This document shows, piece after piece, positions 1 through 8,735 of a stretch of 41,589 nt of DNA. The notes under the pieces are model-generated. The model saw nothing but the letters and a program-made list of their open reading frames with translations. It had not been told where the DNA came from and searched no databases. Location: the NCBI GenBank assembly GCA_029558315.1, contig JAKQFQ010000125.1:1-41589 (forward strand). Direction: 5' to 3'. Both the position numbers and the translations under genes were made by a program. This DNA comes from Bacillota bacterium (GTDB taxonomy: Bacteria; Bacillota; Clostridia; Lachnospirales; Lachnospiraceae). How positions within the stretch are numbered: the first letter of the stretch is position 1; each line of letters starts with the position of its first letter.

Positions 1-2
1 GT

Positions 3-90
3 GACGAACCTTCAGCAGTTCTTTTTCGTGCTGTCAAGGGTGGCGTTAAGCTATCACAAACTAAAATATCTACAGTTTTCAAGGTTCATC
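3..90. repeat. Imperfect inverted repeat at left edge
   Basis: The 10-base arm GACGAACCTT (3-12) is answered by AAGGTTCATC (81-90), which is its inverse with one mismatch. A second small stem (CAGCA / TGCTG) lies inside. The minus-strand reading GAACCTTGAAAACTG recalls leaders found before rRNA or at insertion-sequence ends, but nothing here identifies either. It may be the edge of an element lying outside the window. Bases 94-321 hold no supportable gene; the AT-rich open frames there have no ribosome site and no recognisable protein character. Confidence 0.3.
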
Positions 91-321
91 TGAGCCTTTT
101 TTCTTTGCTCAGTTTTTTCATAAATCATTTGACACTATCTATACGAAATTCGTCAGTCCCGCCTGACATCTTTATATTTTACCATATTTTGCTTATTGTC
201 GTACTATTATTATGTAAATTGCTCTCTTCCAATCAGGTATTCTTTTCTATGATTCACCTCATAAATAAAAGGATTTTATCTTCAGTCTGACACCACCCTA
301 TTTACATATCGATGTCAGATT

Positions 322-355
322 AAAAAAGCAGGTCATTTCTCAGGAAATGGCCTGC
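322..355 (-). terminator. Rho-independent terminator after glyS
   Basis: On the minus strand a GC-rich stem (GCAGGCCATTTC pairing with GAAATGACCTGC, one wobble/mismatch, short loop) is followed directly by six T. It lies 24 bases past the glyS stop and closes the long minus-strand gene series. Confidence 0.85.
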
Positions 356-378
356 CAATTATAGTTTTGTCCAATATG

Positions 379-1767
379 TTAAAAGGTAAATTTATCAGAG
401 AAGTATGCTTCCAGCTCATCAATCTTAATACGTTCCTGTTCCATGGAATCCCGGAATCTTACAGTTACGCACTGATCTGTCTCTGAGTCAAAGTCGTAAG
501 TAATACAGAACGGTGTACCGATCTCATCCTGACGGCGATATCTCTTACCAATTGCTCCACGATCATCGAATTCGCAGTTATACTTCTTCGCAAGCATCTT
601 AAATACTTTCTCAGCACTTTCATTTAACTTCTTAGATAATGGCAATACACCAATCTTAACCGGTGCAAGAGCCGGATGGAATCGAAGGACGGTTCTCATA
701 TCTCCCTCGCCAAGATCCTCTTCATCATATGCAGCACAAAGGAATGCCAGAACAACTCGGTCTGCACCAAGTGATGGTTCAATAACATATGGTATATACT
801 TCTCATTTTTTGTCTCATCAAAATAGCTCATATCCTGCTTGGAAACATTCTGATGCTGTGTCAGATCATAATCGGTTCTGTCTGCAATTCCCCATAACTC
901 ACCCCAACCAAACGGGAATAAGAATTCAATATCAGTTGTTCCCTTAGAATAGAAACAAAGCTCCTCTGGAGAATGGTCTCTTGCTCTCATTTCATCATCC
1001 TTAATACCAAGAGCTTTTAACCAGTCGATACAGAATTGTCTCCAATACCGGAACCATTCAAGATCAGTTCCCGGTTCACAGAAGAATTCCAGTTCCATCT
1101 GTTCAAATTCTCTTGTACGGAAAGTAAAGTTACCTGGTGTTACTTCATTACGGAAAGATTTACCCACCTGTCCAATACCAAAAGGAATCTTCTTTCTGGA
1201 AGTTCTCTGAACATTCTTGAAGTTAACAAAAATACCCTGTGCTGTCTCAGGTCTAAAATATACCGTACTCTTCGCATCTTCCGTTACACCCTGGAAGGTC
1301 TTGAACATTAAGTTAAACTGTCTGATGTCTGTAAAATTATGTTTTCCGCAGGTAGGACAGGGAATACCTTTCTCTTTGATGTATTCCATCATTTTATCAG
1401 TACTCCAGGAATCTACTGAAGCCTCTAACTCAATACCATGTTCCTTAGCATAATCTTCAATAACATTATCTGCTCTGAATCTCTCATGGCACTCTCTGCA
1501 ATCCATCAAAGGATCGGAAAAACCACCAAGATGTCCGGAAGCCACCCAAGTCTGCGGGTTCATTAAGATCGCACAGTCAACACCAACATTATATGGGTTC
1601 TCCTGTACAAATTTCTGCCACCATGCACGCTTAACATTATTCTTCAGCTCAACACCAAGATTGCCGTAATCCCATGTATTGGCAAGTCCGCCGTAGATCT
1701 CAGAACCCGGATATACGAATCCTCTTCCCTTGGCAAGTGCCACAATTTTGTCCATTGTTTTTTCCAT
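379..1767 (-). CDS. glyS: Glycyl-tRNA synthetase, homodimeric type
   Basis: Charges tRNA-Gly with glycine in the cytoplasm. It is a class II synthetase of the single-chain alpha2 type (about 460 residues), not the alpha/beta GlyQ+GlyS pair. Visible are the N-terminal [14 protein letters not shown] segment, a four-cysteine insert (CREC and CPTC), motif 2 ([19 protein letters not shown]), motif 3 ([10 protein letters not shown]) and a C-terminal anticodon-binding domain from about residue 370. An ATG at 1782 abuts the preceding stop codon, but GGAGG lies within the first bases after it and is 8 bases from the ATG at 1767, so 1767 is the likelier start. No T-box leader is seen; the gene is the last of a co-directional series and ends at a strong terminator. 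Confidence 0.96.
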   Translation of the reverse strand: MEKTMDKIVALAKGRGFVYPGSEIYGGLANTWDYGNLGVELKNNVKRAWWQKFVQENPYNVGVDCAILMNPQTWVASGHLGGFSDPLMDCRECHERFRADNVIEDYAKEHGIELEASVDSWSTDKMMEYIKEKGIPCPTCGKHNFTDIRQFNLMFKTFQGVTEDAKSTVYFRPETAQGIFVNFKNVQRTSRKKIPFGIGQVGKSFRNEVTPGNFTFRTREFEQMELEFFCEPGTDLEWFRYWRQFCIDWLKALGIKDDEMRARDHSPEELCFYSKGTTDIEFLFPFGWGELWGIADRTDYDLTQHQNVSKQDMSYFDETKNEKYIPYVIEPSLGADRVVLAFLCAAYDEEDLGEGDMRTVLRFHPALAPVKIGVLPLSKKLNESAEKVFKMLAKKYNCEFDDRGAIGKRYRRQDEIGTPFCITYDFDSETDQCVTVRFRDSMEQERIKIDELEAYFSDKFTF

Positions 1768-1782
1768 TTTCTTAGCCTCCAT

Positions 1783-2370
1783 CTATTTGTATATAATAAA
1801 ATAACATCCTTCTGTAGTTGCACGAACTGTGTTGGAATCCAACAGCTCCATTCCCTGAGAATAGTAAGTAATCTTAGACGGGCAGCGAACTACCATTGCG
1901 CCTGTTAATACAACAATCTTACTATTTCCCATGCTAAGCAGATCATTTTTGCCTATGGTTGCTCCATTACTGCCGACTGACTCAAGAGAACGATTAAAAT
2001 CATATCCTTTATCATAAGCCTCCTGAACGGTCCCTACAAATAGATCCTCTGGCATATAAGAACAAAAATCCGTACAGGCCACAAACTCAAGTGTTAAATG
2101 CATCTGTCCGTTTTCAAGAAGATGATCTCCAACTGTGATACAATCCTTACCAGCTGCCGTATTATAAGCCGTCACTTCAGAATTAACCATATTGATCAGT
2201 TCCGTCTCATCATAATAAGACTCCTGAAACTCCTCAACGAGTGTTACGCTTAAGGACTGATCTTTTGCAACAGTAATACTATTCTGTGAAATTGCTGCTG
2301 TTTCCTCAGAACACCCGGCAATTGATGCCAGCATCAGTACAAGAATCCCTATACAAATATATTTACGCAT
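1783..2370 (-). CDS. Putative lipoprotein of unknown function
   Basis: A small exported protein I do not recognise as a named family. The N-terminus is basic (MRKY), then a hydrophobic stretch, then the lipobox LASIAGC, so it should be lipid-anchored to the outer face of the membrane. The mature part (about 170 residues) is acidic and contains no obvious catalytic motif. An in-frame ATG four codons upstream (2382) is possible; AAAGG sits only one base from it and 13 bases from the chosen ATG, so neither start is well placed. The stop codon touches the glyS open frame, and recO is 71 bases upstream, consistent with one operon. Confidence 0.75.
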   Translation of the reverse strand: MRKYICIGILVLMLASIAGCSEETAAISQNSITVAKDQSLSVTLVEEFQESYYDETELINMVNSEVTAYNTAAGKDCITVGDHLLENGQMHLTLEFVACTDFCSYMPEDLFVGTVQEAYDKGYDFNRSLESVGSNGATIGKNDLLSMGNSKIVVLTGAMVVRCPSKITYYSQGMELLDSNTVRATTEGCYFIIYK

Positions 2371-2453
2371 TTTATTTTCCATGCCTTTCTGAAAATACTA
2401 TATGTCATTATAGCGGACTACCTTTCACTTTTCAACCAGCAAATTAATTCCGC

Positions 2454-3110
2454 TTAATTCTGATCAATCACAGATAATATTTCTTCGCTCTTATATACAT
2501 GATTCCATGTTATGAGCCGCTCTTTCTTACTGATTTCCATCAATTGTGTAAGAATTGTATCCGATAATCGAAATGTATAAATACTCTCCGGCTTCTGACC
2601 GGCTATGTAATCCAATGTATAAAGCGTGGTATCCTGATATCCCTCCCGATAAGCATCCCGATGAAATTCACCCATCAGCATAATCGTCTTTAATTCAAAC
2701 ACAGTCCGAACCAGACGATTATCATACTCTGCATGAATCAGCGCTTTTAATGATTGATATAAGAGTTTAAGCATTTCTCTTTCATCATTATTCTCTCTTG
2801 TGTTATAATCCATGATTTCAAGAAAATACATTCCATACATAGCAAGGTTAAAATCGCTTCTCAGTTCTTCAAAGTAGTTCTTAATCGAAGCATCCACCAT
2901 AGAATAGGAGTTCCTGCCTGGAAATAATTTAAATTCTCCAAAATCAAACAAATCCGTCGCTGCTATCAGCTTATTCGTCTGTCTTCTCGCACCTTTGGCA
3001 AATGCAGTTATTTTACCATGTTCTTTGGTCAAAATAACAACGCGCCTATCATAATCACTGATAGGCTCGGTTCTTAATATCATTCCTGTTGTCCAAATAT
3101 ATTCCTGCAT
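2454..3110 (-). CDS. recO: DNA repair protein RecO (short, cysteine-free)
   Basis: RecO loads RecA onto SSB-coated single-stranded DNA together with RecR in the RecFOR gap-repair route. The N-terminal OB fold is clear (TTGMILRTEPISDYDRRVVI, then TAFAKGARR), followed by the helical domain (GMYFLEIMDYNTRENN, FELKTIMLMGEF). The protein is 218 residues, where relatives are commonly about 240-255. The region after FELKTIMLMGEF, where many relatives carry a four-cysteine zinc site, is only a short linker here, and the whole protein has no cysteine. Its ATG directly follows the stop of the small YqzL-like gene, so translation is probably coupled. The order era-yqzL-recO matches that of many Firmicutes. 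Confidence 0.93.
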   Translation of the reverse strand: MQEYIWTTGMILRTEPISDYDRRVVILTKEHGKITAFAKGARRQTNKLIAATDLFDFGEFKLFPGRNSYSMVDASIKNYFEELRSDFNLAMYGMYFLEIMDYNTRENNDEREMLKLLYQSLKALIHAEYDNRLVRTVFELKTIMLMGEFHRDAYREGYQDTTLYTLDYIAGQKPESIYTFRLSDTILTQLMEISKKERLITWNHVYKSEEILSVIDQN

Positions 3111-3257
3111 CTAGCTCACCTTATCGGTCTTTTCGCCCTCTGTAGCAGCAGCTTCATCCGCACTGCTCTCTGGTATTTGTACTGCACTTACATATTTTAA
3201 ATAATCATCAATTCTTCCACTACTCCAAAATTGTTCCCAATAATCATTTTGATTCAT
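3111..3257 (-). CDS. yqzL: YqzL-like small protein between era and recO
   Basis: A 48-residue protein starting MNQNDYWEQFW and containing SSGRIDDYLKYV, which fits the YqzL pattern (aromatic N-terminus, then a Gly-x-Ile-Asp-x-Tyr-Leu stretch). YqzL is a small conserved Firmicute protein of unknown role encoded between era and recO, exactly this position. The tail is Ala/Glu/Ser-rich. The stop codon TAG abuts the recO ATG. AAAGGAG lies 11 bases before the ATG, slightly long spacing. The frame upstream is open back to the era stop and is the same frame as era, with no other start codon. The family call rests on motif and position only. Confidence 0.75.
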   Translation of the reverse strand: MNQNDYWEQFWSSGRIDDYLKYVSAVQIPESSADEAAATEGEKTDKVS

Positions 3258-3335
3258 CTCGTCATTTGCTCCTTTCAGCGGATGTGATCCGTCTGAATTA
3301 GGGTCTGCAACTGACCATTTTCTATACTGGAAGTA

Positions 3336-4244
3336 TCAGGTATCTTCTTTGTGATAACCAAAATTTTTGACAAGATAATCACTCTCACGCCAATCCTTTT
3401 TCACTTTAACCCAGAGCTTGAGGTTCACCTTGCATTCCAGCATATCCTCCATCTCAGGTCTTGCCATGCTTCCAATTCGTTTCAACATGGCTCCGTTCTT
3501 TCCAATAATGATTCCCTTATGTGAATCCCGTTCGCAGATAATTGTTGCCTCAATATCATAGATTCCCGGTTTGCCTTTACGATACGTCATCTGCTCAATC
3601 ACAACAGCTATTCCATGAGGTATTTCCTTCTCCAGCAAACGTAAGGCTTTTTCTCTAATCAATTCTGCAACAATCTGTCGCTGCGGTTGATCTGTCAGGG
3701 TATCCTCATCATAAAAGTAAGGTCCGTAAGGCAAATATTGATAAATAGTTGTAATCAAATCTTCAATATTCTCGCCCTTCAACGCAGATACAGGAACAAT
3801 CTCGGCAAAATCAAACACCTTACAATAAGCATCCATAAAGCGAAGTAAATCAGGTTTTTTTACTGTGTCCATTTTATTAATTACCAGGATAACAGGGCTC
3901 TTGACTTTACTTAATTGTTCCATAATACTCTTGTCGCCTTCTCCAATATAATCCGAAGGTTCTACAAGAAACAGCACAACATCAACATCCTTCATAGACT
4001 GCATCGCCACACCGACCATATAGTCGCCCAGTTTGTTTTTCGCCTTCATCATTCCCGGCGTGTCAACAAAAACAATCTGTCCGCGTTTTGCAGTATAAAC
4101 TGTCTGAATTCTGTTTCTTGTCGTCTGGGGTTTCTGTGATGTAATTGCAATTTTCTGCCCTATGATCTGATTCATCAATGTTGATTTACCAACATTGGGT
4201 CTTCCAATCAAAGTAACAAATCCTGATTTTGTGTTATCTTCCAC
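3336..4244 (-). CDS. era: GTPase Era
   Basis: Essential ribosome-assembly GTPase that binds the 3' end of 16S rRNA and checks 30S maturation. G1 is GRPNVGKST, G3 is DTPGM, G4 is NKMD and G5 is SAL; the C-terminal KH domain includes the GKNGAMLKRIG loop. Length (302 residues) is normal. The start is a GTG at 4244 with AAGG seven bases upstream. The gene begins 16 bases after the DUF4349 lipoprotein stop, so the two are likely co-transcribed. The yqzL and recO genes follow downstream. Confidence 0.97.
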   Translation of the reverse strand: MEDNTKSGFVTLIGRPNVGKSTLMNQIIGQKIAITSQKPQTTRNRIQTVYTAKRGQIVFVDTPGMMKAKNKLGDYMVGVAMQSMKDVDVVLFLVEPSDYIGEGDKSIMEQLSKVKSPVILVINKMDTVKKPDLLRFMDAYCKVFDFAEIVPVSALKGENIEDLITTIYQYLPYGPYFYDEDTLTDQPQRQIVAELIREKALRLLEKEIPHGIAVVIEQMTYRKGKPGIYDIEATIICERDSHKGIIIGKNGAMLKRIGSMARPEMEDMLECKVNLKLWVKVKKDWRESDYLVKNFGYHKEDT

Positions 4245-4260
4245 TTTTGTACCTTGCCTT

Positions 4261-5334
4261 CTATTGTTCTTTTGTTGTTACCGGTGTCTGTGTTGCTTCT
4301 TCATTGCCGATTTGTGCCGAATTTACAGGCTGCTGTGCCTGCATTGACTGCTGTATCGGCATCGGCTGCATCATCGGCATCGGTTGCTGTATCGGAATCG
4401 GTTGCTGAAGCTTAGTTTTTTTTGCCTGTTTGTTGTTATGCTTTATAATTGCACGAATAATCAGGAAAAATACCAAAACAATAACAGAAATAAAAAATAT
4501 GTAAGGGAATGCAATAACTATGCCGATTCCAAAGTTTTTCAATCCGCTCATAACTGACTTTACGCTGTTCATAAATCCCTGTGACATTTTCTCCCAGTCA
4601 GATTGTTCATATACAACCGTATAAACTGCAACCTCTTCAATATTCAGATAAATCGTACTGTAATTAATCTGATTATCATAGGTTCGAAGCTGTGCTTCCA
4701 TGGATTCCTTCTGGCAGATCACTTCTGATAATCTTGCTTCTACTGCAAGCATCGTTTCAATGTCTGTCGATTCCTGCAACATTTGCTGTAAACGGTCTTC
4801 TTCCTCTTCTAATACTTCCTTACGGCTTTCCATATCCACATAAGAAAGTGTCACATCTGATACATCTGTGCTCTTAGAAATCACATTGGACTCACCAGAG
4901 ATTGTAGCGACAAAGGAATCAAGCTGTTCCTGTGGAATTCTTATCGTATAGTAACAGCAGCGAAGTCCATCAGAGTCACTATACATGGAAGAGCTCTCTA
5001 TATAACCGTTTAAGCTCTCAGTTTTCTCTTCCACATTGTTCATCAGGGCATCCATCTGATCCGTTTCTACTGACATATTCATCGTTGTGATCAATTTTCT
5101 GTCATCGGTCACTGTAGCGCTTTCCTGCGCATCAATCGCACCATTCTCTACAGTAACTGTACTGTTCTCATAGACATCTGCTGTATCATAATCCATTGCT
5201 TCCTGTGGATACGCTTCTTCTGTATATGATGCGCCCGTATCAAGCGCATAGCTGTTCTTATCAGCGGCGCCACTACCACATGCACTTAACAATACAGTTG
5301 TTAATAAAACTCCTAACAATAGTGATTTTTTCAT
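4261..5334 (-). CDS. DUF4349 lipoprotein with Gln/Pro/Met-rich tail
   Basis: A membrane-anchored envelope protein of the DUF4349 family, function unknown. It has a lipoprotein signal (VLLSACGSG), an acidic linker, then the DUF4349 core at about residues 75-245 (RKLITTMNMSVETD; YTIRIPQEQLDSFV; a coiled-coil near EVLEEEEDRLQQML; YSTIYLNIEE). A single strong transmembrane segment at about 270-295 follows, then a basic stretch and a tail of repeated QQP(I/M)P(I/M) units. By topology the tail should be cytoplasmic. With both a lipid anchor and a transmembrane helix it is attached twice. It sits between the M16C peptidase and era. Confidence 0.88.
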   Translation of the reverse strand: MKKSLLLGVLLTTVLLSACGSGAADKNSYALDTGASYTEEAYPQEAMDYDTADVYENSTVTVENGAIDAQESATVTDDRKLITTMNMSVETDQMDALMNNVEEKTESLNGYIESSSMYSDSDGLRCCYYTIRIPQEQLDSFVATISGESNVISKSTDVSDVTLSYVDMESRKEVLEEEEDRLQQMLQESTDIETMLAVEARLSEVICQKESMEAQLRTYDNQINYSTIYLNIEEVAVYTVVYEQSDWEKMSQGFMNSVKSVMSGLKNFGIGIVIAFPYIFFISVIVLVFFLIIRAIIKHNNKQAKKTKLQQPIPIQQPMPMMQPMPIQQSMQAQQPVNSAQIGNEEATQTPVTTKEQ

Positions 5335-5388
5335 TTCAATTCTCCTCTTTTTCTTATGTTCTCATACTTCTCACATTTCATAATACGA

Positions 5389-8316
5389 TTAGTGAATTAA
5401 CGGGGTTACCATGCCAAATAGCTCTTTTTCATTTCTAATTTTCTCTTCATTACCTACGACACACACAATCTCATCTGCCAGAAAAGCCTTAACATATTCA
5501 GCCAGCTGCCGAATGGATTCCTGACTTGCATTGAGAATCTCGTCTCTTTCCTGCTGTATCTCATCCTGTCTGATTCCGGAAATCCATGCTGCCAGGGAAC
5601 GAACTCCTGCCGTACGTGGAGTAAGCGGAATATCCAAATCACTGATTGTACCGATAATGTATTTGGTCATTACTTCTTCATCTGCTTCAAATGCAGCAAG
5701 ATAATCAACAGCATGCTCAAATACTTCTATCGTATTTTTCAGATTCGGGTCTCGATAAGATACAAAATAAGCTTCTCCATTACGCATATAATTGCTCATA
5801 CAACCATAAGCGCCTCCCTTTACTCTAACCTCATTCCACAGATAGTCATAGCCCATAATCGTCTTAAGGATTCGCAAAGAGCCCGTATACCGGATACCAT
5901 TTTTCTTATAATTACCGGCACGACATACGAAGAGTACCTGCCCTGACGTTGTAAATCCTTCATTCCTCTTCTGTAAAGTGATCGTTTCATCCAAAACAGT
6001 GGAATCAATTGTCTTCGTATTCATCTTTAGAAGCAATGGTGCAATACATCCCTGCAGAGCCTCTAGCTGCTCCTTTTTTCCGGTTACATCCACCAGCAGA
6101 TTTTCTTTTCTGAAGATGTAGCTGCAGACATCCTTAAGTCCCTGAATAATCTCATTTTTCTTGACTTCAAAATTCGCCTCAGCATTTTCAAGGAATCTAA
6201 AATACTCCAGTCCTCCAATTCGATCCGTAGTAGCACCATAGACCGATGCATAGGAAAGTGCTCTTCCCATTGCAACCGCATTACCGGAGGACGTCATGCT
6301 TGCCTGTAAACGGGATTTCGATTCTCCGATAATCTCCTTTAATCGCTTGGCATCAGTCAGCTTTGAAGTGAACATTATCTCATCTAGCAGTTCTATTCCA
6401 CTCTTAAGTTGTGGTGTCAGAACGCTCATTGCCATTTCAAAGAACATGGAAAACTGATTCGTTTCTCCATTCTGTGGCATAATCTTCGTTGTAGCAAATA
6501 AAGTTCCGGTTCTCTTGTTAATCTCATACCCAAGCTGTTCATAGGAATAACTTGATGTATCAACATATCCCAGCACTGCCTTCAAAAGACCAATATAGGG
6601 ATACAGTCCAACCGGCACTTTCTTCATATCAAATAATAGACTCAGATACAGAATTCCGTTTGTAAATACATCGTGATGCAGACCATCGGCTCCATCTATT
6701 TTAACCTGTTGATTGATAAATGGAATAACTTCTTTTCGAATATCCGTGCGTTGCAATCTCGGAAGACAGGTCAATGCTTCTTTTGACTCTTCTGCCTCCT
6801 GATAATCCTTGAGTGCTTTTGTTGCATCTACGATTGCTTTTAGTTCCTCCTGTGTCAGAGAAGCTTTATATGCCGCAAGCTTGTTCGATAGTTCCTTCTC
6901 ACGCTTTGCTGTCAGACCTCTCATCGGCTTTAACGTAAGAATCGTTTTGTGTGTATTCTTTAATAAGTACCGATCTACCAATTGCTCAAAATAATCACTG
7001 TCAATCAGTGCTTTCAGCCCGGCAAATGTTTCATTGGCTTCCATATGAAGAAATGGTAAGTCTTTGTCATAGAGCCAGCTGTCCAGGGCATTTAATCCAT
7101 AGATTAATCCTTTCGGAGTTGCTCCAAAATCGGCTTCTCTATGTTTGAATTCCAAAGCATTTAATCCTGCAAGTAATGCATTTTTATCAAATCCATTCTT
7201 GACTACTCTAGTCAATTTCCGTTCGATGATCTCTACAAATCTTTCTTCATCATCTGCATTGGCATTCTTTACAACGATACTATAATACGGTTGATAGATT
7301 CCGTTCTCATATACACTAACAACCTCAGTTCCTATTCCTGCATCAAACAGCGCCTGTTTCAAAGGAGTTCCTGCCGCACCCGCAATCGCATAATCAATTA
7401 CCTGGAAAGCCAGATACAGATTGCGATCCAGTGAAGTTCCAATCACCGCATTATAAGAAAGATAGGTATTGTCCTCTTCATTTTCTTCCTCTGTAATAGG
7501 GAAATGTCTTTCGATTCTTTTTACCTCATGATATCCATTCTGAGTTCCCGGCATTGATTCCACACTGATTCTGTCATAGGCTGACAAATAATGTTCGTCC
7601 ATCCAATTCAGGCGTTCTTCCATATCAGCATTACCATACAGATAGATGTAGGAATTGATTGGATGATAGTATTTCTGATGAAATGCCAGAAAATCTTCGT
7701 AAGTAAGATCCGGGATTGCTTCCGGTGCACCACCGGACTCCACTCCATAAGCCGTATCAGGATAGAGTGAATTAAAAATCTCGCGGTCCATCACATCATC
7801 CGGAGCCGAAAATGCCCCTTTCATTTCATTATAAACAACACCGTTAATGTTTAAGTCATCCTTGATATCATTCAGCTCATAATGCCAGCCTTCCTGCTCA
7901 AAAATCTTTCGTTCCTGATAGATATTAGGATAAAATACAGCATCCAGATAAACATGCATCAGATTCTTAAAATCCTGGTCATTACAGCTTGCAACAGGAT
8001 AAACCGTCTTATCCGGATAGGTCATAGCATTTAAAAATGTATTCAGCGAGCCCTTCACTAATTCTACAAAAGGGTCTTTCAGGGGGAATTCCTTAGAACC
8101 ACACAGGGTGGAATGTTCCAGAATATGCGCCACTCCCGTGCTGTCCTTTGGGGGTGTACGAAATCCAATATAAAACACCTTATTATCATCATCATTCTCA
8201 AGAACTGTTACTCTGGCTCCCGATTTCTTATGTTCAAGAAGATATCCCATAGAATTAACATCTTCAATACGATGCTGTTCAATAATCTTATATGCCGAAA
8301 TATTCTCTGCCTTCAT
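5389..8316 (-). CDS. M16C insulinase-family metallopeptidase (PreP-like)
   Basis: A zinc peptidase of the presequence-protease subfamily, which degrades short peptides inside a closed two-half chamber. The inverted zinc motif HILEH is at residues 64-68 and the distal zinc ligand is probably Glu164 (VVYNEMKGAFS). The 975-residue length fits the single-chain four-domain M16C architecture: active N-half, M16C-associated middle helices, inactive C-half containing VKGGAYGCMS. There is no signal peptide, so it is probably cytoplasmic. GGAG lies six bases before the ATG. It starts 26 bases after the preceding small gene and precedes the DUF4349 lipoprotein by 54 bases. The true substrate is unknown. 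Confidence 0.93.
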   Translation of the reverse strand: MKAENISAYKIIEQHRIEDVNSMGYLLEHKKSGARVTVLENDDDNKVFYIGFRTPPKDSTGVAHILEHSTLCGSKEFPLKDPFVELVKGSLNTFLNAMTYPDKTVYPVASCNDQDFKNLMHVYLDAVFYPNIYQERKIFEQEGWHYELNDIKDDLNINGVVYNEMKGAFSAPDDVMDREIFNSLYPDTAYGVESGGAPEAIPDLTYEDFLAFHQKYYHPINSYIYLYGNADMEERLNWMDEHYLSAYDRISVESMPGTQNGYHEVKRIERHFPITEEENEEDNTYLSYNAVIGTSLDRNLYLAFQVIDYAIAGAAGTPLKQALFDAGIGTEVVSVYENGIYQPYYSIVVKNANADDEERFVEIIERKLTRVVKNGFDKNALLAGLNALEFKHREADFGATPKGLIYGLNALDSWLYDKDLPFLHMEANETFAGLKALIDSDYFEQLVDRYLLKNTHKTILTLKPMRGLTAKREKELSNKLAAYKASLTQEELKAIVDATKALKDYQEAEESKEALTCLPRLQRTDIRKEVIPFINQQVKIDGADGLHHDVFTNGILYLSLLFDMKKVPVGLYPYIGLLKAVLGYVDTSSYSYEQLGYEINKRTGTLFATTKIMPQNGETNQFSMFFEMAMSVLTPQLKSGIELLDEIMFTSKLTDAKRLKEIIGESKSRLQASMTSSGNAVAMGRALSYASVYGATTDRIGGLEYFRFLENAEANFEVKKNEIIQGLKDVCSYIFRKENLLVDVTGKKEQLEALQGCIAPLLLKMNTKTIDSTVLDETITLQKRNEGFTTSGQVLFVCRAGNYKKNGIRYTGSLRILKTIMGYDYLWNEVRVKGGAYGCMSNYMRNGEAYFVSYRDPNLKNTIEVFEHAVDYLAAFEADEEVMTKYIIGTISDLDIPLTPRTAGVRSLAAWISGIRQDEIQQERDEILNASQESIRQLAEYVKAFLADEIVCVVGNEEKIRNEKELFGMVTPLIH

Positions 8317-8342
8317 ATTAATCTCCGTTTCTTTTCATTCTC

Positions 8343-8735
8343 TTATATTTTAAATGCCATAAGTGCCAGATTCGAAATCATAACCTCATAGATCAGCGAA
8401 TCCGGATTCCAGTGTTCTGCTTCCTTGGTCAATTGCTCCAGGGATACTTTTTTCTGTTCAAATCCTCCCCCTGCTTTTGGCTTATAATAGCCAATCTGAA
8501 TCTTTAGATTCTCATAAATCCTGTAATTCGGATCTTCCTTTGTCATCCTAAGCAGATGCTTTCCAATCTCTTCCTTACTATCTGCATAGGGCAGAATATA
8601 ACGATCAATGATTGTCTGAAATTTGAAAGGAACCCGCTCATTCATCAACAGTTCTTCATATGTGTATCTTGCCCCGATCATTACTTTGGAAAATTCCTGT
8701 AATACATATTTATAATCATTTTCATTCAGCTTCAT
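8343..8735 (-). CDS. Conserved-looking protein of unknown function
   Basis: I do not recognise this 130-residue protein. It is soluble, mildly basic, mostly helical by composition, with a central FKFQTIIDRYILPY segment and a Gly-rich KAGGGFEQKK stretch. The start chosen is the ATG at 8735, preceded by GAGGTG at good spacing; an upstream TTG is possible but unlikely. The gene overlaps the 3' end of the sigma-like gene by 14 bases, so it is probably translated by coupling to it. That linkage hints at a joint role with the degenerate sigma factor. Confidence 0.7.
   Translation of the reverse strand: MKLNENDYKYVLQEFSKVMIGARYTYEELLMNERVPFKFQTIIDRYILPYADSKEEIGKHLLRMTKEDPNYRIYENLKIQIGYYKPKAGGGFEQKKVSLEQLTKEAEHWNPDSLIYEVMISNLALMAFKI

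Noticed and set aside
1-93. 16S-23S rRNA spacer or 23S leader
   Set aside because: The minus-strand GAACCTTGAAAAC phrase is suggestive, but no 16S rRNA lies upstream on that strand and no rRNA sequence is in the window.
125-139. 15-base match TCATTTGACACTATC shared with the kinase-region repeats (40719-40733)
   Set aside because: About one such match is expected by chance in an AT-rich window of this size.
105-290. A 61-codon plus-strand frame in the left noncoding region
   Set aside because: No ribosome site, very hydrophobic AT-driven composition, no recognisable protein features.
1783-1800. T-box leader for glyS
   Set aside because: glyS directly abuts the upstream lipoprotein gene, so there is no room for a leader.
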